Assembly (NCBI GenBank): GCA_021234155.1
Contig: JAJEKV010000005.1
Coordinates: 29,379,617-29,443,616, forward strand
DNA: 64,000 bases
Reading direction: 5' to 3'
Source of the DNA: Isoetes taiwanensis
Taxonomy: Eukaryota > Streptophyta > Lycopodiopsida > Isoetales > Isoetaceae
The notes beneath the pieces were generated by a model. That model did not search any database, was not told the origin of the DNA, and saw only the letters and a program-made list of their open reading frames with translations. This document shows, in pieces, positions 36,291 through 46,150 of this stretch (its first letter is position 1; every line of letters begins with the position of its first letter). The position numbers and the translations under genes are program-made.

Positions 36291-36399
36291 CTAATGAAGA
36301 AATAAGTAAGTACGTAAGACAAAAAGGAAATAAAATAAAAGAAATCAATGAAAAAAAAGAGAAATCGAAAGTAGAGACATTTAAGTATTAGGCTCACAA

Positions 36400-37055
36400 T
36401 TAGAGGAGTTCTTTGTAGACAATATTTGTTGTATATCTTGATCGGTCGACGTCTGCGGAAGCATCTCCATCCTTCGATAGAATGAGTACCTTAATGCCTT
36501 GGATTCCTTGAGCTTTCGAGAGTGCCACATAGAGTTGTCCGTGACTAAATACTGAGTTTGGCAAATACAAACCAACCATTTTCTTCGTTTGGCCCTGGGA
36601 CTTGTTGATTGTCATGCCAAAAGCTGGGCGTAGCGGAAATTGCATGCGTTCAAACTGAAATGGAAGTTCTGCATTATTTGGCACCAAAGGAATTCGAAAT
36701 ATGAACACTCTGCTCCCAATATTTTTTCCAGTGACAATCTCGGCATCTATAGCACGTCTTCCCAATGAATGTATGATGAGGCAAGTTCCATTATAGAGTC
36801 CTTTCCGGGTAGAAACTGACCTCAACAACATGACAATCATGCCAACCTTCAATGTCAATTGATGTGGAGGCATCCCACTTTCAAGTTTGCGCATTCAAAA
36901 TTCAACAGGATCGACCCTGCATCATTCTCATCCACGACTCGATCGAAGATGTAATAATCAATAGGCGTAGCGAGCAACCACTCTGTCATCCTTTTGTTTA
37001 CTTCATCTACATCATTTAGTGACGTAAGGATTGCCCTTTGCACCCAATAGGACAC
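36400..37055 (-). pseudogene. Helitron PIF1-type helicase C-terminal part, unit 1
   Basis: The frame 37055-36855 gives RAILTSLNDVDEVNKRM and YYIFDRVVDENDA. The frame 36894-36400 gives GMPPHQLTLKVGMIVMLLR, FGMTINKSQGQTKKMVGLYL and GQLYVALSKAQGI. These are the last helicase blocks of plant Helitron proteins, and INKSQGQT is the signature. A frame shift separates the two pieces. This part is better preserved here than in unit 2, where the signature region is damaged. Confidence 0.8.
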
Positions 37056-37176
37056 ACTTTATAATTTGTGGAAACATCAGGAAATGCCACGGCTAGCAAA
37101 TCATTCAAGTCCCGTGACTTGACACAAATCTCTTCCTAAGACATATTACGTCCGACCCAATGTTGGGAAATGTGGT

Positions 37177-38398
37177 TTGGAGCCCATCTCCAACTTCGTA
37201 GAAGATAGTCGGCAAATGCCCTTTGCTCTTCCGGATCCACTCCCACATTGTTCATTACCCAGCATATATATGTTGAGCTTATTTTTCCTCGACATGATCC
37301 CATATGTAAGAGTACTTCAAGGAAGCTTGCACAATTTGGGGTCGATTTCCTCGTGGTACCACAGGTGGAACCTGGCGAAAATCTCCTCCTAAAATAACAA
37401 TGAGTCCTCCAAATATTTTGTCACATGACATTACATCACGCGGGCGTTCTATCGGTGCTTCATAAACATGTTTATGCATCATTGGGGCCTCATCCCATAT
37501 AATCATGCATGTCGCTCTTATCAATTTTGCCAACTTCGGACCGCTTTGGAATATTGCACATTGATGTCTCATCTATATTTATCGGTATCTTGAACCTTGA
37601 ATGTCAAGCCCTTCAATAAAGTGGATGCAATTAGGAGGAAGCAAATCGCAAGTGCAATGATACCTCTGCACTAACATAAGACAACATGGTGTTGAAAAAA
37701 GAAAACTCTTTCGATCCACCACCATGAACAAAGAAGACCCGTCCTTTTTTCCAATATCAACGTGCTCATGGATCACACGGTCAAAGATAATAACGTTGAT
37801 CGTCGTCCTATATAGGCGGTCCACAACTTCTTGCACCTCTGCCATGTCTTCTTGAAACACCTCATCCCGAAATATCATATATGGATCTATTGCATGCTCG
37901 GGAAGAATGAATTCAAACTCTCTCAAAGATCGTCCAGCAGAATTCATGTGGTCTTCAATGTCTAGAAGTGCCATATCAAAAAATTGATCACACACCTGCA
38001 CACTTTGATCCTCCGCAACCCTTCGTGCCTCATGTATAAGAAGTCATCGACCATAGAAAGCTTGACTTCCTCCCACAGTTGCTGCGGATTTGATGGTTCG
38101 CAATTTAAAAGTATCATGGCGAACATATGTCGCAATTGTGGTGGCATACCCCATGCTGCTGCTTCTTGAAGAGATTCGAGTCATTCTGTATCGTCTCGAA
38201 GCAACCCACGACGAATGCAAGCTTCTTTATATGTTGCACATAACTCCCCATCGGAACCTGGATCTTCAAAACTAATTGCACTGTCACATCCTGCGTGTCA
38301 ATAGGAGACGTAGATAGTATCGCTCTCCTTCTGAAGGATTAGCAAAGTACATGCGTCCAATCGTGGGAAACTTCTGATTGTTGGATCTACCCATCCAT
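37177..38398 (-). pseudogene. Helitron helicase central part, unit 1 (frameshifted)
   Basis: Minus-strand pieces include IIWDEAPMMHKHVYEA and GGDFRQVPPVVPRGN (frame 37572-37279), and the upstream linker AIDPYMIFRDEVFQEDMAEV (frame 38001-37579). These are Walker B and motif III of PIF1-like helicases. Walker A, intact in unit 2, lies in a frameshifted stretch here near 37720. The chromovirus insertion at 38404 cuts the gene just upstream of this part. Confidence 0.8.
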
Positions 38399-38403
38399 GT
38401 CCT

Positions 38404-39039
38404 TGATACAACACAGTAATCTCTAATAGTCTAAAGCTACAATAGAAACAAATTGACAAACTACTCTCCAATCTTTAGGAATCTGATGTCCACCCAACCG
38501 GGTTCAAGCATTTAACAGAAGTCGTTATCCCCGCTACAAACCTTCGCAATCGGGACTACAATTTCAAGAAAGACAAAACTCAAACGAGATGATCGTGGCA
38601 AGGCAGAGGATTATTTCGGACTTGCTCCCGAACTACGCTCCATTCGTGGAAATCAATTGTTTATATAGGCTGGAGTATCCTATTTTCAGATATGCCTTTG
38701 ATGGCCGTAAATATCTGCCAAAAAGGTTAACGATCTTAAGATACTATAATTCGGCCTGAGATATCAATAGCTCGGCCTTTAACTGACCGGATCGACCGAT
38801 CGATTCCGGAAACTCCTATCAGATCCAGGGTATTTCCCCGTTGAATGCCCGCTACCCGTTATCAGCCCTTATAATAATAATGTTGATTTTTTAATCCAAT
38901 GGTTCTTTTAACTCTAAACTTTATAACCTTGGCACTAGTGGCAATTAAGAAAATAAACTTCCCCAATAATTTGCTAGCCTTATAAATTCCCGATGCGTAA
39001 GCTTGAACCGCTCCCCCAAGCCAGCATTGAGCCGTAACA
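38404..39039 (-). repeat. chromovirus 3' LTR
   Basis: 636 bp. On the coding strand it begins TGTTACGGC and ends TTGTATCA. A purine run GGGAAGGGAAGG immediately precedes it on the coding strand (plus-strand 39040-39056 region), which fits a polypurine tract. Confidence 0.95.
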
Positions 39040-39363
39040 ATCCTTCCCTTCCCGAGGTTAAACGTCCGCGTTAACCTCGAGGAAAAATTGCCTATCCTTA
39101 TTGGTCTAAGGATATTTAATTCGATAACTTCAGTTCCTTTAGAAGTACGGATTTTTCATTTCAATTCAGTTAGAAATGACCTCAATTCCTTTAGAGGATT
39201 TTCGTTCCCTTTTCCGTTAGGGATGACCTCAATTCAGTTAGAGGTCTTAATATCTTTACAATCGTTAGTAAAGAATTCTATGCATATCAATCATTAAAAT
39301 AATTGCAATTATAATAATATAGAATTCTGATTATAAGGTTTGAAAATCTCTGAACTTTGTCAA

Positions 39364-39927
39364 TCAGTCTAGCAAAGTTCTTTCATATTCTTCCACCAAG
39401 GAATTGTATTCTTTTAATTGAAACTTAGAATACCATACTGCATCGGTGGTCGGATGAAATTTAAATTTCACGAGATACCTTCGATAAGAGGAGCTTCTAG
39501 TCTCCTTATCTTGATGTGTCAATATTATCTCCGGTTCCAGCACCTCTTCATCATCTTTAATGTTGGGAAAAATCTTAGGAGAAATTTCACTTTCCTTATA
39601 GGGTTTCAGTATTCCCACAATAAAAACTGGGTGCAAGTTAGTCCATTTCCCATATAAATGTAAACGATAAGCATTCTCACCGACTCTGTCGTCAACTTGG
39701 AATGAACCATAATGCCTAGGGGCTAGTTTTACATACCGATTACCCATCTTCCGTAGACGCTTCTTTGGAAGGTGAATCCAAACCCATTGATCTTTTTTGT
39801 AAACAACCCTTTTTCGTTTCTTTGCAAGCTTGGAAGCCATCAATTCGACTTTTACGATTCGAAGTTTTACCTCTGAAGATATCCGCAAAGTCCGTAGTGG
39901 CTTCATTGGGCGGTACTTCTCCACCAA
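39364..39927 (-). pseudogene. chromovirus integrase C-terminus with chromodomain
   Basis: 187 codons. WVWIHLPKKRLR, then LAPRHYGSFQVDDRVG and LHPVFIVGILKPY form the GPY/F-type region of integrase. The end, EPEIILTHQDKETRSSSYRR then YLVKFKFHPTTDAVWYS, matches a chromodomain (YLVKWKG..P..ATWE in canonical form). Chromodomains steer integration toward marked chromatin. The frame is separated from the rest of integrase by a frameshift near 39930. Confidence 0.85.
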
Positions 39928-39930
39928 GTT

Positions 39931-41220
39931 TTATGAATTGGGGATTTCAAAGAATATCGTACACCACTTCAAAAGGAGTTCTTTGGGTAAATCGAGTGTA
40001 CCGGTGTTATTATAGGCAAACTCCAAGAGATAAAGATATTCTTCCCACTGACTTTTCCTTTCAAGAACATAAGATCTCAAAGATATCCTCAATAACTTTC
40101 GATTTACTACCGGTCGACCATCAGATGCAGGGGTGATATCGCGATGGAATACTTTAGAGTCGTGGCCTAAGTTTTCATAAGTCCACCCCAAAATTTGATA
40201 CAGAATAGGGGATTCCTATCTGTTATGATTGCATCTGGCATCCCATGGACCTTAAATATTTCCTTTAAGAAGATCTTGCTTACTGTGAACGATCATGCTA
40301 GATTTACAAGGAATAAAATGAGCCTGTTTAGACAACCTGTCTACTACTGTCCAAATTTGATCATTCTTGTGGATAGTCTTCGGTAACCCTTGAATAAAAT
40401 CCATGGTAATATGCTTCCATGGTTTCTCGGGAATAGGCAAGGATGTACTAATCCAGCAGGCTTACCAGTAGAAGCTTTTACTTGTTGACAAATAAGACAT
40501 GCTTCGACATATTTTCTTACATCCCTTTCAAGCTTTGGCCAAAAGAAACGTCTTTTAATGGTTGCCAAAATAGCTTGAATTCCTTTATGACCAGAATATG
40601 GAGGGTCATGATATTCCTGTATAACCTTCAACCTGTATGCTTGTGTAACACAAGCACGATTTCGGTAGAGTAATAACCCATTATGAATCCTGTACTCTGC
40701 CAAAGGATCTCTTCCATCCTTTTGTACTTGTGCATATGGAGTAGCAAAGGAGGGATCGCTCACATATTCTTTTTTCATAGGTTCCAAATCAACAAATTCT
40801 GCTACAGATATAGCTTGAATACTTATCCGGAGCTTAATGCATCGCAACTTTGGTTCTCCTTCCCGGGCTTATATTCAAGTTGCATCCCTTCAAAATCTTT
40901 TATAGTGTCGATGAGCTTTAATTGCCGCGCATTAATAATATCCTGTGTTTGTATATGTTTCAAGCTTTGCTGATCGAAACGAGCCACAAACTTAGATCCC
41001 ATAAGATATGGTCTCCACTTCTTAAGGGCATGAACTAAGGCAATCAATTCTTTTTCATAAGTACTATACTTTTGCTCTAAAGGTTTGAGCATTGGTGACA
41101 TAAGCTAATGGATGTTCATCTTGCATCGATCTTGCACCAATAGCATTTCCACTTGCATCGGAACAAAAGCGTAAAGGCTTATTCGGTCCAAAGGCATTAC
41201 TAACACTGGTTGGGTTGCCA
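39931..41220 (-). pseudogene. chromovirus RNase H and integrase core, frameshifted
   Basis: RNase H: KYSTYEKELIALVHALKKWR near 41070-41010. Integrase zinc finger: HDPPYSGHKGIQAIL then CLICQQVKA (HHCC) near 40620-40490. Catalytic core: [10 protein letters not shown] near 40405 contains the first Asp of DDE. SDGRPVVNRKLL near 40120 corresponds to the block normally read as DGQTE..NR, so the catalytic Glu block is altered. QWEEYLYLLEFAYNN follows. Reading requires several frame changes. Confidence 0.85.
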
Positions 41221-41228
41221 TACTCTTT

Positions 41229-42077
41229 TTAAAATTTGAAAGCTTCCTGGGCCGAATTCCAAACAAAGGGAGTATCTTTCTTTAAAAACCTGCTAAGAGG
41301 AAGGGTTATTTTTGCAAAATCCTTCACAAATCTGCGATAGTAACTGCATAACTGTACAAAAGATCGTAAGTCCTTGAGGTTTTCAGGCCGAGGCCAATCA
41401 ATAATAACCTTAATCTTTTCGGCATCCATCCGTATGCCTTCTTTGGATATGATATGACCTAAATATCCAAATTCTTGCATAAAGAACCTGCTCTTAGATT
41501 CGTTAACAAACAGCTTATTCTGTCTCAAAAGATCAAAAACCTGTTGAAGGTGCTGTTTATGCTCTTCAATAGTTCTACTGTATATAAGTATATCGTCAAA
41601 GAAGACCACAACACTTTTTCCTAGTACGGGTGCCAAAACTCTCCCCATAAGACGGCAAAAAGTTGCCGGGGCATTAGTTAGACCAAAAGGCATTACACGA
41701 AACTCATAGTGACCAAAGGTTGTTCTGAATGCCGTTTTACCAATGTCTTCTTCCCTAATTCGGATTTGATGGTATCCTGATTTCAAATCAATTTTGCTAA
41801 ATATGCAAGCACCTCGTAATTCATCAAATAGGTCATCTGCTCTGGGCACTGGGAATTTATCCTTAATAGTCAACTTATTAAGAGCTCTATAATCCACACA
41901 CATTCTATATCCCTTATCTTTCTTTTTGATAAGAATAACAGGTGCACCAAAAGGGGAACAGCTTGGCCGTATTAGCTGTCGTTCTAACATCTCTGCTATC
42001 TGTTTCTCGAGTTCTAATTTCTCAAAATGGCTGACTCTATAAGGTGCCATGTTTGGAGGTTTAGCGTTTTCTTGCAA
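41229..42077 (-). pseudogene. chromovirus reverse transcriptase domain (open)
   Basis: 282 uninterrupted codons cover the Ty3/gypsy RT: FGAPVILIKKKDKGYRMCVD, YRALNKLTIKDKFPVPR, FSKIDLKSGYHQIRI, FRVMPFGLTNAPATF, and the catalytic motif VVFFDDILIYS (FFDD in place of the common YVDD/FIDD), then LGHIISKEGIRMD. This is the best-preserved part of the element. The polyprotein is broken on both sides. Confidence 0.9.
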
Positions 42078-42889
42078 CTGTATAGCATGATCTTCAGGAC
42101 GATGAGGAGGCAGATCTAAAGTTTCCTCATCTTTGAAGAGATCGTCAATTGTCTCTCGAAAACCTGCACAACTTCGAGGGGCACCACGTGATGGAGGGTC
42201 GAGTTTCTCAAGTAAATAAAGTATGATTCAGCTTCGCCCTCTGTAATAACTTCTTAGTTTCAGAGTATGTCAGTAGGGGTTCAGCGTGAGATGTAGAATC
42301 TGTACACAGCTTCAAGGGTTGCCCTTCAACCATTATAGTTACTGTCTTTTTCCTATAATTAGGTAGGGCATCATCTTGTTCTCGCCATCCATTCCTAATA
42401 TCACATCCATAGTTCCTAGAGGGGCTATAATCAAAACTCTTTCTTCGTAATAACTTGCCCTATTTGGATGGGAGCTACCACATATTTATCACACTTGGTT
42501 CCTAGGACCTTTCAAACCTTGCAACAACTGTGATTTTTGTTTGCAAATCGCAGATAGGTAACCCTAATTTGTTCACCAAGTCTGCGATAAAATCATGTGT
42601 TGAACCATCATCTAGTAAAGCAGTCACTTCTTGACCTTTTCTTGAACCTTTCATCTTAAACAACCATGCTTCCAAGACCCCTGTATCATCATCGACATAT
42701 TCTTTAGGTATGCAATTTGCGTCTCCTTTTTTTTCTGTTCAATAGGCGCAAGCTTTCCTTTATTCCTCTCTTCTCCTTCCCTCGGCGGTTTGGTCTATCT
42801 TCCACATGGTGAGATTGAGCAACTTGCCTTTCCTTAGGCGGGCGGCTCCTTAAAGCTGTACTTTCTTTGTATTTTTATGCGTCGGTTTG

Positions 42890-43700
42890 TATTCTTGGGC
42901 GGTTGGATTGATAATGTGGACCCCCACAAGTATAACATCCGAGTCTTTGGCCCTTTACTCGCGCTCTGTTTGGGCTTCGTCCGTTATTAGAGCGTTTTCC
43001 ATTCCTCCCATTGAACTCGGTCTTACGCTCATCCGGCCCCCCTTTTATTTTCTTATCTCTTCTATTTTCAAATTTTTCTCGCTTTGGTCTTTTACGTTCA
43101 CGAGAAGGCGGCTCCTTCCCATATAACCAACTTACGAGCCTTGGGGTTCAACTTTTCGATTCTGCAGCTCGCTTTCTTAATTGCGTCTTCCATGTTGTTG
43201 GTTCAATAAGATCTAACTTCTGCAAATATGTCTTCCCTCAACCCATTCACGAACTTCCTTAAGAGTTCGTGTTCACTAAGTTCTAACCCGTGAACCTAGA
43301 TGACTAAATTTCATGTAATATTCGACCTTTGTTTCACCATCATCCTGTTTAACAAGGTCCCATTCTTTTTGTAATATCCTATAATAGTTTGCAGGTAGAT
43401 AATGGGCTTCAAAGGCACTACTTAAAAACTGCCCATGAGTTAACTTCAGTTGCATCAATCTGCGACCTTGCCACCAAACTTGAGCTTGTTCATCTAAATA
43501 TGTATCCATGGCTTGCTTTTTTTTCTTGTTGGTCGCGTTAACTCTCTCAAAAAACTTTTCCCATATCCCCAGGAAACTTATTACTTGCATTGGCTTAACA
43601 GACGCTCCGCCAGTAAAGTATGGCATATTAACTTTTTCCAACCATTTAGGAGCCTTGTTCCTTTTAGTTGGCGTATCAGTTTCAGTGATCATCAAAGGAT
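42890..43700 (-). pseudogene. chromovirus gag with CCHC zinc knuckle
   Basis: The 139-codon frame 43695-43276 gives WLEKVNMPYFTGGASVKP, WWQGRRLMQLKLTHGQFL and EWDLVKQDDGETKVEYYM, which fits the retrotransposon gag capsid domain. Downstream near 42950, CYTCGGPHYQSN is a CCHC-type knuckle with its last Cys altered. The region between is frameshifted. Confidence 0.8.
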
Positions 43701-43965
43701 GCGGGGTTGCGATATCTGGTGGCGGATTTTCGGTGGTGGTGGATGAGCGGTGGAGGGTCTCGGGTAATGGAGGTGGCTGGGCATTATGGGAAGAAAACCA
43801 TAAAGTAGAGCAACTGCTCTAATTTATACCTTGGTAATCCTCTGGGGATGTAGGCGTGGCGGTGCTATCCGGTAGCGATGAAATCGGCGGTTCGGGGGCT
43901 GCTGATATTGCTCTTCAGAGATATTGTAACGGTGTGCCATCGTCGTCAGGTTCAAGAGCGGACTA

Positions 43966-43977
43966 GCTCTGATACCA
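43966..43977 (-). other. primer-binding site for initiator tRNA-Met
   Basis: On the coding strand TGGTATCAGAGC lies four bases after the 5' LTR end. It is the standard plant initiator tRNA-Met primer site. Confidence 0.95.
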
Positions 43978-43981
43978 AATT

Positions 43982-44619
43982 TGATACAACACAGTAATCT
44001 CTAATAGTCTAAAAATAGAAACAAATTGACAAACTACTCTCCAATCTTTACGAATCTGATGTCCACCCAACCGGGTTCAAGCCTTAACAGGAAGTCGTTA
44101 TCCTGCTACAAGCACTGCAATCGGGACTACAATTTCAAGAAAGACAAAACTCAAACAGAGATGACTGTGGCAAGACAGAGGATTCGCTCAGACTTGCTCC
44201 CGAACTTCGCGCCCAGATTTGGAAATCAATTGTTTATATAGGCTGGAGTATCCTATTTTCAGATATGCCTTTGATGACCGTAAATATCTGCCAAAAAGGT
44301 TAACGATCTTAAGATACTATAATTCGGTCTGAGATATCAATAGCTCGGCCTTTAACTGACCGAATCGACCCTTTTCTGATCGATTCCGGAAACTCCTATC
44401 AGATCCGGGGTATTTCCCCGTTGAATGCCCGCTACCCGTTATCAGCCCTTATAATAATAATGTTGATTTTTTAATCCAATGGTTCTCTTAACTCTAAACT
44501 TTATAACCTTGGCACTAGTGGCAATTAAGAAAATAAACATCCCCAATAATTTGCTAGCCTTATAAATTCCCGATGCGTAAGCTCGAACCGCTCCCCCAAG
44601 CTGGCATTGAGCCGTAACA
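43982..44619 (-). repeat. chromovirus 5' LTR
   Basis: 638 bp, close match to the LTR at 38404-39039. Visible differences include a short insertion in one copy near 44373 (CCTTTTCTGATCG) and several 1-2 base indels. Confidence 0.95.
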
Positions 44620-44623
44620 GTCC

Positions 44624-44935
44624 TACTGGGTTTATCATAGGTAAACTTTTTAGGAAAATTGTGGTAGAGCAATTGAGTAGCCTCTCTATTTCCAGATGCA
44701 TTCATCTCGAAGAAAGCTGTCAACGTTGTTCCGTTATTCTTACTTCTTATCGTGTCCACGCTCATACCTTCTCGATAGTATACATCTTGTTGCATTGGGA
44801 GATGCACATCCAATCTAGTGACATGAGGAAACTGTTGCTGTATATCATATGAGAGGATTCTTCACGATGCTTCAGAAGCTGAAAAATAGCGTGCATTTAA
44901 GTATTGCTCAACCTCATCATGGTTTATGGTCGAGC
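44624..44935 (-). pseudogene. Helitron protein, segment upstream of helicase, unit 1
   Basis: It reads INHDEVEQYLNARYFSASEA, then a TGA in the position of the usual Trp of the EASWRI block, then YDIQQQFPHVTRLDVHLPMQ and LTAFFEMNA. These blocks normally link the Rep and helicase domains of plant Helitron proteins. The same TGA occurs in unit 2. The segment continues across the gypsy insertion at 38398. Confidence 0.8.
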
Positions 44936-45119
44936 TCGAGGACTAGTAGCTACAACAGTGGGAAAAATGGTTTGCCATGACGGGTGGCCAAATCATCTTC
45001 TTCATCCCCGCCTTCATCAAATTCATCATTCTCCTCGCGACAAAGACATAGGAAAAGAGCTAGAAAAGACCCGACGGAGGAAATATTAGAGGAAATTTTG
45101 AATAACAGTTTATCATAAG

Positions 45120-45372
45120 TTTTAAGAAAAGGTTGTCACAACTTTGCTCTAATATTGTTCAAAAGTTCTTGCAATAGCCTACTTAAATTATGCTAAAACA
45201 TTGACAAAAATGAGGTCATTCTTTTGACGAAATATTTGACGCTACGCACTAGACACAGTTTTGACACACCACAAGCACTTTGTGTCAAGATAGTGGTATT
45301 CGACACAAAGTTGTCACTATACTTATGGCTTGTCACAAGGGTTGACACTATATCCCCCATCCTCTTGTAGTG
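45120..45372. mobile_element. single CACTA-type transposon terminus, unit 1
   Basis: Reverse complemented, the segment begins CACTACAAGAGGATGGGGGA, the CACTACAAGA end of plant En/Spm elements. It is followed by repeated subterminal TGTCACAA, TGTGTCA and GACACAAA motifs in both orientations (45120-45350). No matching opposite end was found in the window, so the element is a fragment or was cut by the tandem duplication's ancestor. Confidence 0.7.
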
Positions 45373-45740
45373 TCTTGTTGTACCAAGAGAATATCGTTGG
45401 AAGTAGTTTCATTACGTCCAGCAATTGTCACAGTTGGATACTGTCACCATACTATTCCATGAGGACATGCTACATTTTGGCATTTGCTCAAAGAAGCCAA
45501 CTGAGGCACTTGGTTTACAAAGTAATCAAACATGCTTTTGACTAGTCCCCTTTTTTGAAAGATGCTTTCATTCATAACAAGTTTATGAATATAACTTAAT
45601 TCTATGTGATATCCACATTTCCGTTAAGGTGTCCATTTCTACTCCTATTGGCTATCTTCGATTCCTAATAAGTTGAATAGTATGCAGGATTTACTACCTT
45701 GTTAACTTCTTTTGCATTCATCACGCGTTCTTAATGAAAG

Positions 45741-45900
45741 AGTGAGAAACACATCTGCAGTGCTGTCGTCTCCAAATTTCATTTCTACTAATCTGCTTAC
45801 AATAGAATCCCGTGCTACAAATACAATGGCAAATAGACCTCCTGCTGCATCTAAAGCTCCTGCTCACAAGTCCGGCGGCATGTCCTTGCCTTTTTAGAAT
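45741..45900 (-). pseudogene. BTB/POZ gene 5' fragment at the duplication junction
   Basis: Reverse complemented, 45782-45741 encodes only MKFGDDSTADVFLTL, and the upstream flank matches the 5' flank of the intact BTB gene at 30675. Everything after residue 14 or so is missing, because the tandem unit starts inside the first codons. It has no possible BTB function. If its promoter is intact it could drive antisense or read-through transcripts into unit 1. Confidence 0.85.
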
Positions 45901-46097
45901 TTCATTCCATGCAATGCCACGTTTACGATTCGCTTTCCTAAAACTAAATGCCTAAAAGTTTTCTGCTGCTTTTCTTGATCTACTTCACTTTTTATCAATT
46001 GCGCCACCAAATTAGGCTGATGTTCCAATGTGTCAATCTTTGCATTGGGATGGTCCAACCTGTACTTTCTGCATTGCTTAAAAGATTTTAGAAGATA

Positions 46098-46150
46098 CTA
46101 GTAAACGTGTGCCCGTCGTTGCCGCGCAAGCGTAGCTCGTGATAATACTA
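46098..46150 (-). mobile_element. Helitron 3' terminus (probable non-autonomous element), unit 2
   Basis: Same end as at 30996. CTAG is at 46098-46101, and the hairpin carries one further change (GTCG for GGCG). Confidence 0.7.

Larger units (their letters stand above)
38404..44619 (-). mobile_element. complete-length Ty3/gypsy chromovirus (6.2 kb)
   Basis: Two LTRs of 636 and 638 bp flank gag-pol coded on the minus strand. The termini are TG...CA and the 5-bp target duplication is GTCCT (38399-38403, 44620-44624). Unit 2 keeps the uninterrupted site CATGTCCTACTGGG near 53240. The primer-binding site matches initiator tRNA-Met. Domain order is gag, zinc knuckle, protease region, RT, RNase H, integrase, chromodomain. 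The LTRs differ by several substitutions and small indels, and pol has frameshifts, so the copy is probably inactive, unless some indels are sequence errors. Confidence 0.93.
35171..44960 (-). mobile_element. decayed Helitron, unit 1, interrupted by a gypsy element
   Basis: The 3' end is CTAG at 35171-35174, read on the minus strand, with a damaged hairpin. The helicase gene runs on the minus strand from about 44935 down to 36400, split by the chromovirus at 38404-44619. The flank CATTTTAAATAAGTAGA also occurs without the Helitron near 14371, where the next base is T, as expected for insertion between A and T. The 5' terminus and the Rep nuclease domain were not found, so the copy is 5'-truncated. 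Confidence 0.75.
30631..45740. repeat. tandem duplication unit 1 (15.1 kb)
   Basis: This unit begins at AGTGAGAAAC inside the BTB 5' coding region and ends at CTTAATGAAAG. At 45741 the same AGTGAGAAAC begins again. After removing the gypsy element, the solo LTR and their target duplications, about 8.5 kb remain, close to the 8.7 kb of unit 2. The junction shares TGAAAG (30625-30630 and 45735-45740), a six-base microhomology consistent with template switching or end joining. Confidence 0.9.
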
